From NCBI GenBank assembly GCA_025463925.1, contig JAODBK010000018.1, forward strand, positions 1 to 41,264: a stretch of 41,264 bases of DNA, in the 5' to 3' direction. The notes beneath the pieces were generated by a model that was not told the DNA's origin, made no database searches, and saw only the letters and a program-made list of their open reading frames with translations. The position numbers and the translations under genes are program-made. Shown here piece by piece: positions 37,682 through 41,264 of the stretch (the first letter of the stretch is position 1; the number at the start of each line of letters is the position of its first letter). This DNA is from Acidimicrobiales bacterium. GTDB taxonomy: Bacteria; Actinomycetota; Acidimicrobiia; Acidimicrobiales; AC-14.

Positions 37682-38787
37682 TAGTCCCCGGCCTCGACGT
37701 GCGACACCGGGATCTCGTCGGCGCCGACCGTCGGCTCGGGCTTCAGCCGGCGCTGCCGCTCGTCGTAGACGTCGCGCACGATCACCTGGATGACGCCGGC
37801 TGCCGGGATGGCCAGCAGCGCGCCCACCAGCCCGAGCAGCTCGGCGCCGATCAGCGCGGCCACCAGCACGACGAGCTGGTTGATCGCGACCGTCTTCGCC
37901 ATGATCGCCGGTTGGATCACGTGGTTCTCGATCTGCTGGTAGACGATGTACACGGCGATCATGGCGATGCCGGCAGTCGTCGAGTGCAGGAACGCCACGC
38001 CGATCGTCGGCACGGCGCCGAGGGTGGCGCCGACGAGGGGGATCAGGTCGGCGAAGCCGACGAAGAGCGCCAGCACGCCGCGGAACGGGACGCCGAGGAT
38101 CCAGAGCGAGACGTAGGTGACCATGCCGGCGATCACGCTGATGAGCAGGTTGCCGAAGACGTACCCGGTGATGGCGCGGCTGGCATCCCGACCGATGGCG
38201 CGCACCCGTTTCTCGGTTGGTGGCGACAGCATGCCCACGCCACCTTCGAGCATCCCCGGGCCGTACATGATCATCATGAACGCCATCACGAACACCGTGA
38301 GGAGCTCGGCGACGACGACGGCCGCGCTCCGAGCCGCCTTGAGCGCGCCGGTGCCGACGTGCTGGAGCGAGTTCTGGATGTTCTTCTTGTTGCGGTTCAC
38401 CCAGTCGTCGAGCTTGTACCGCTTGACGACGTGGCCGACGGTGCCGCGGCCGGCCTTGGCGTCGTCGACGTAGGTCGAGAAGTTGTTCCCGAACTTGCTG
38501 CCCTCGTGGACGATCGGCCGGATGAAGGCGTAGAGCATCGCGCCGACGAGAACGGCGCCGGTGAGGAAGACGAGCAGCGCGGCGACGCCGCGCCGGACGC
38601 GTGCATGGCGCATGACGAACTCGGTCGGCGGGTTGAGGACCGTGGCGAAGAACGCCGCCACGACCAGCAGGATCTCGATGCGGAACAGGAGGATCGACAG
38701 CTTGACGAGCGCGTACGCCACGATGACCAGCGCGATCGTCGCGATGATCGTCCGGTAGGGGACCCGCTCGGTCGCCTGGTCGGGCAT
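37681..38787 (-). CDS. AI-2E family transporter (PerM/YdiK type)
   Basis: 368 aa. About eight transmembrane helices: TIIATIALVIVAYALVKLSI, ILLVVAAFFATVL, GVAALLVFLTGAVLVGAMLYAFI, then a soluble segment (about residues 90-150), AAVVVAELLTVFVMAFMMIMYG and a C-terminal block with ITGYVFGNLLISVIAGMVTYV and GFADLIPLVGATLGAVPTIGVAFL, the family signature (DLIPxxG). Such proteins are proton- or sodium-linked exporters or antiporters of uncertain substrate. ATG at 38787 is 6 nt after TACCAT. First gene of the minus-strand run with the LOR/SDH and arginine-dihydrolase genes, so it could move an amino acid or ion; this is context only. Confidence 0.9.
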   Translation of the reverse strand: MPDQATERVPYRTIIATIALVIVAYALVKLSILLFRIEILLVVAAFFATVLNPPTEFVMRHARVRRGVAALLVFLTGAVLVGAMLYAFIRPIVHEGSKFGNNFSTYVDDAKAGRGTVGHVVKRYKLDDWVNRNKKNIQNSLQHVGTGALKAARSAAVVVAELLTVFVMAFMMIMYGPGMLEGGVGMLSPPTEKRVRAIGRDASRAITGYVFGNLLISVIAGMVTYVSLWILGVPFRGVLALFVGFADLIPLVGATLGAVPTIGVAFLHSTTAGIAMIAVYIVYQQIENHVIQPAIMAKTVAINQLVVLVAALIGAELLGLVGALLAIPAAGVIQVIVRDVYDERQRRLKPEPTVGADEIPVSHVEAGD

Positions 38788-38793
38788 TGGCCG

Positions 38794-38839
38794 ATGGTAT
38801 GCCCCGGTTGTGCGCGCTTCGGGCATCCACCGGTACGCT
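38794..38839. promoter_or_regulatory. Divergent -10 elements between the AI-2E transporter and NifU-N gene
   Basis: TACCAT on the minus strand (38799-38794) is 6 nt before the AI-2E ATG, and TACGCT on the plus strand (38834-38839) is 9 nt before the NifU-N ATG. Here the two boxes are separate, not overlapping. Confidence 0.5.
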
Positions 38840-38848
38840 CCGCTCGCC

Positions 38849-39166
38849 ATGGGCCAGCCGATCACCGCCGTCGAGAAGCCGACGCACCGACCCGGCATGG
38901 TCCGCTTCGAGATCGACCGGACCCTCACCGGGATGGGCCACGAGCGGTACCGCGACCGTGACGAGATCACCGGCCATCGTCCGCCCGACGAGTTGGCTCG
39001 CCGCCTCATCGCCACCGGCAAGGTCGACGCAGTGCACATCTACTCGAACGAGATCACCGTCGACCTGAAGAAGGGCTTCGACGACACCGGTCTCAAGGAC
39101 ATCCTCGAGAACCTCTTCATCTACTACCGGCCCGATCGAGATGGCGTGACTCCCGCGGCGCGGTAA
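38849..39166 (+). CDS. NifU/Nfu N-terminal domain protein, Fe-S-scaffold-like
   Basis: 105 aa. FEIDRTLTGMGHERYRDRDE and PPDELARRLIATGKVDAVHIYSNEITVDLKKGFDD (quoted in parts: RRLIATGKVDAVHIYSN) match the Nfu_N (PF08712) domain, whose LARRLF-x-V-x-x-V-x-I-x-x-x-x-ITV pattern is clear. No CxxC motif is present, so it is not itself a Nfu C-terminal Fe-S carrier; it could be an accessory or a degenerate scaffold. It may precede the glutamate dehydrogenase on the same strand (17-nt gap). Confidence 0.75.
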   Translation: MGQPITAVEKPTHRPGMVRFEIDRTLTGMGHERYRDRDEITGHRPPDELARRLIATGKVDAVHIYSNEITVDLKKGFDDTGLKDILENLFIYYRPDRDGVTPAAR

Positions 39167-39183
39167 GGGAACATTGGGGCCTG

Positions 39184-40428
39184 ATGCCCCGCGATCCTTG
39201 GGCCGAGGTCCTCGAGCGGATCGACGACGCCGCCAAGCTCACCGGAGTCGACCCCGACATCCACCGGCTGCTGCGCCACCCGAAGCGCGTCCTGGAGGTG
39301 TCGGTGCCGGTGCGCATGGACGACGGGCGCGTCGAGGTGTTCCTCGGATGGCGCGTGCACCACGACACCACGCGCGGCCCGGCCAAGGGCGGCATCCGCT
39401 TCCATCCCGATGTCGACGCCAACGAGGTCACCGCGCTGGCCGCCAACATGACGCTGAAGACGGCGGTCGCGGACTTGCCGTTCGGCGGCGCCAAGGGCGG
39501 AGTCCGGTGCGACCCGCGACAGCTCTCCCTGCACGAGCTGGAACGGCTGACGCGCCGCTACGCGTGGGAGATCATGCCGCTGCTCGGTCCGGACAAGGAC
39601 GTGCCCGCGCCCGACGTCAACACCGACGGGCGGGTGATGGCGTGGTTGATGGACACCATCTCGATGGCGCAGGGCGTCGACATGCCCGGCGCGGTCACCG
39701 GCAAGCCGCTGGCGATCGGCGGTACTCGCGCCCACGCCGGCGCGACGTCGAGCGGCGTCGTCGTGTGCACGCGGGCCGCGTTCGCGGCGCTCGACATCCC
39801 GCTGGTCGGCAGCCGGGCGATCATCCAGGGCTTCGGCAAGGTCGGTGGGCCGCTGGCGTTCCTGCTGGCGTCGGCCGGCATGCGCGTGGTCGCGGTGAGC
39901 GACGTCGGCGGCGCGGTGGCCAACGCCGGCGGGCTCGATCCGTTCGCGCTGTCGGACCACGTCGACGCGACGGGATCGGTCGCGGGGTTCGCCGGCGGGG
40001 AAGCCATCGACGAGGCCGACATGTGGGGCCTCGAGTGCGAGCTGGTCGTCCCGGCGGCGTTGGCCGACGCCATCACGCCGGAGGTCGCCGAGCGGCTGCA
40101 GACGAAGCTGATCGTCGAGGCGGCCAACGGTCCGACCACCACCGACGCCGACCCGGTGCTCGAGCGGCGCTCGATCACGGTGGTGCCGGACATCCTGGCC
40201 AACGGCGGCGGGGTGACGGCGTCGTACTTCGAGTGGGCCCAGAGCCGGCAGGGCTACGCGTGGGACGAGGAGACGGTGGCGCTCCGGCTGCGGCGGCGGA
40301 TGGAGGAGGCCTTCACCGCGGTGTGGGCCAAGTCCGACGCGCTGTCGGTCAGCCTCCGCCGGGCGGCGTTCGGCCTGGCGATCGAGCGGGTCGCCGAGGC
40401 CATCGCCGCCCGCGGCCTGTTCCCCTAG
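39184..40428 (+). CDS. Glutamate (Glu/Leu/Phe/Val) dehydrogenase
   Basis: 414 aa. Catalytic domain: GWRVHHDTTRGPAKGGIRFHP, VADLPFGGAKGGVRCDP (catalytic Lys in GGAKGG) and KDVPAPDVNTDGRVMAWLMD (active-site Asp in APDVNT). Rossmann domain: IIQGFGKVGGPLAFLLA and VVAVSDVGGAV. Cofactor choice is not obvious: Val-Ser-Asp at the strand 2 end suggests NAD+. The glutamate/leucine preference cannot be decided; GDH is more likely because of the length and the KGG/PAPDVNT motifs shared with GDHs. It interconverts glutamate with 2-oxoglutarate and ammonia, and lies next to the ammonia-releasing arginine pathway genes. Confidence 0.88.
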   Translation: MPRDPWAEVLERIDDAAKLTGVDPDIHRLLRHPKRVLEVSVPVRMDDGRVEVFLGWRVHHDTTRGPAKGGIRFHPDVDANEVTALAANMTLKTAVADLPFGGAKGGVRCDPRQLSLHELERLTRRYAWEIMPLLGPDKDVPAPDVNTDGRVMAWLMDTISMAQGVDMPGAVTGKPLAIGGTRAHAGATSSGVVVCTRAAFAALDIPLVGSRAIIQGFGKVGGPLAFLLASAGMRVVAVSDVGGAVANAGGLDPFALSDHVDATGSVAGFAGGEAIDEADMWGLECELVVPAALADAITPEVAERLQTKLIVEAANGPTTTDADPVLERRSITVVPDILANGGGVTASYFEWAQSRQGYAWDEETVALRLRRRMEEAFTAVWAKSDALSVSLRRAAFGLAIERVAEAIAARGLFP

Positions 40429-40492
40429 GTCTCAGAGCGCTTTTGCGGTCACGACTGTGGGCGCGGCCGACATTCGTGACCGGAGAAGCGGG

Positions 40493-40735
40493 CTACTGGA
40501 GGTAGCCCTCCACCTCGCCGGCGGGTCGAACGGTGGCCGAGTCGGGATCCTCGCCGGAGGCCCGGCGGGCCCGGCGCTGCCGGAGCAGGTCCCAGCACTG
40601 GTCGAGGCCGACCTCGATGTCGCGGAGCCGCGTGATCTCGGCGTCGCTCAGGCCCTTGCCGTCCGCCTGCGACTCGAGCCGGTGCTCCTCGGCGACGAGC
40701 TCGTCGATGCGGCCGATGACGTCTGCATCATCCAC
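40493..40735 (-). CDS. DUF2630 family small protein
   Basis: 80 aa. VIGRIDELVAEEHRLESQADGKGLSDAEITRLRDIEVGLDQCWDLLRQRRARRASGEDPD (quoted in parts; start VDDADVIGRIDEL, core CWDLLRQRRARR) fits the small helical DUF2630 family common in actinobacteria, ending with the usual VEGYLQ-type tail. GTG at 40735 is 8 nt after TAGGTT (40749-40744). It diverges from the ImuA'-like gene. Function unknown. Confidence 0.85.
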   Translation of the reverse strand: MDDADVIGRIDELVAEEHRLESQADGKGLSDAEITRLRDIEVGLDQCWDLLRQRRARRASGEDPDSATVRPAGEVEGYLQ

Positions 40736-40743
40736 GGTCGCGA

Positions 40744-40749
40744 ACCTAT
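40744..40749 (-). promoter_or_regulatory. -10 element of the DUF2630 gene
   Basis: TAGGTT (minus strand, 40749 to 40744) lies 8 nt before the GTG start, a leaderless position. Confidence 0.45.
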
Positions 40750-40786
40750 CGCCCGCGGGCCGGGTCGCCCGCCCGCCCCTTGCACA

Positions 40787-40809
40787 TCGAACACACGTTC
40801 GATACGGTC
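40787..40809 (+). promoter_or_regulatory. SOS (LexA) box and -10 of the ImuA'-like gene
   Basis: ATCGAACACACGTTCGAT (40787-40804) is a perfect 18-bp palindrome matching the actinobacterial LexA box TCGAAC-N4-GTTCGA. TACGGT (40804-40809) begins on its last base and lies 6 nt before the ATG, so a bound repressor would cover the promoter and the message would be leaderless. Confidence 0.92.
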
Positions 40810-40815
40810 GATCCA

Positions 40816-41264
40816 TGGCGGTGGCCTGGCCTGTCGACGACTCGCCGTCCCGGGAGGAACTGCGGGAGATCGCGGGCCGAGGCCAAGCGGTGGTGCCGTC
40901 GAACGGGCGGCTGCTGCCGGTGCTGCCCGCCCTCGCCGGCATCCTGCCCGACGGCGGGCTGCGGCGGGGGTCGGTCGTGTCGGTGGCCGGGGCGACGTCG
41001 CTGGCCCTCGCCCTGCTCGCCGGTCCGTCGGCCGCCGGCTCGTGGTGCGCCGCGGTGGGGCTGTCGTCGCTGGGGCTGTCGTCGCTGGGGCTGGTCGCGG
41101 CGGCCGAGCTCGGGGTCGCCCTCGAGCGCTTCCCGTTGGTCGCGGCCCCGTCGTCGGGAAGCAGCGTCGGGTGGGCCACCGTCGTCGCCGCGGTGCTCGA
41201 CGCCATGGACGTCGTCTTGGCCTGGCCGCCGGCCCACGTGCGAGCGGCCGACGCGCGCCGCCTG
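40816..41264 (+). CDS. imuA': ImuA'-like SOS mutagenesis protein, N-terminal part (cut by window end)
   Basis: 149 complete codons to the window edge, still open. The sequence begins MAVAWPVDDSPSREELREIAG and continues RLLPVLPALAGILPDGGLRRGSVVSVAGATSLALALLAG, quoted in parts; the LPDGGLRRGSVVSV segment is the RecA-like start seen in actinobacterial ImuA' (Rv3395c type) proteins. ImuA' acts with ImuB and DnaE2 in damage-induced mutagenesis, with LexA control, which fits the perfect SOS box directly upstream. A 15-bp tandem repeat at 41056-41085 doubles LGLSS (GLSSLGLSSLG). Symbol given from motif and regulation, without a full-length sequence. Confidence 0.82.
41056..41085 (+). repeat. 15-bp tandem repeat in the ImuA'-like gene
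   Basis: TGGGGCTGTCGTCGC is present twice in a row and a third partial copy starts at 41086. In-frame, it adds Leu-Gly-Leu-Ser-Ser. Confidence 0.8.

Noticed and set aside
39167-39183. -10 box for the glutamate dehydrogenase
   Set aside because: Only AACATT-like and TAAGGG candidates at poor spacing; the gene may be read from the NifU-N promoter.

Overview
The window is high-GC bacterial chromosome and reads as a free-living actinobacterium, most likely of the class Acidimicrobiia or a close relative. This is an inference from gene content. The markers are CofC (coenzyme F420), a mycothiol-type DinB-fold protein, an HU with a long lysine/alanine tail, an Rv2578c-type radical SAM protein, an ImuA'-like SOS gene, a CWB2-repeat surface protein and a GlcNAc-type deaminase. 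Many genes have a TAnnnT box 6-9 nt before the start codon and no Shine-Dalgarno, which points to leaderless transcripts. I saw no rRNA, tRNA, CRISPR array, prophage or transposon.

Layout. 1-5272 (minus) is a branched-chain-amino-acid-type (Liv) uptake operon with unusual fusions: an MFS transporter fused to a LivF-type ATPase, a LivH-LivM fusion permease, a LivG-type ATPase, and the start of a secreted or anchored protein cut by the window edge. 5302-10408 holds a NagB-type deaminase, a secreted esterase, a CmoB-like methyltransferase, a radical SAM protein divergent from a HAD-IIA phosphatase across an SOS box, and a small anchored protein with a coupled 44-codon ORF. 10701-11466 encodes two basic nucleoid proteins, closed by a strong hairpin. 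11617-14394 has the metallophosphoesterase/ABM-like/cofC operon divergent from gpsA. 14450-20479 has the CWB2 surface protein, a six-hairpin glycosidase and a coupled class III adenylate cyclase. 20476-24289 has a lipoprotein hydrolase and an S15/CocE-type hydrolase. 24307-29962 has a GH38 mannosidase, an RpiB-type isomerase, a GYD protein, a small SH3-like protein, selD, rnhB and a 51-aa lipoprotein. 29964-35616 has an FtsX-type permease without a visible ATPase, an acyl-CoA dehydrogenase, two small genes and a channel-like membrane protein. 35631-40428 has an arginine-dihydrolase-like gene next to a LOR/SDH ornithine-cyclodeaminase-like gene (a split version of cyanobacterial AgrE/ArgZ), an AI-2E transporter, a NifU-N protein and a glutamate dehydrogenase. 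40493-41264 has DUF2630 and the start of an ImuA'-like SOS gene.

How they fit together. The arginine/ornithine pair could turn arginine into proline plus ammonia, with glutamate dehydrogenase nearby to balance ammonia and glutamate. GH38, RpiB-type, NagB-type and six-hairpin enzymes point to sugar turnover. Two LexA-type palindromes mark a DNA-damage response. The most interesting signals are regulatory: four divergent intergenic regions carry a symmetrical A-N3-TA-N3-T element that supplies overlapping -10 boxes to both genes, and an SOS palindrome sits exactly between two divergent -10 boxes.
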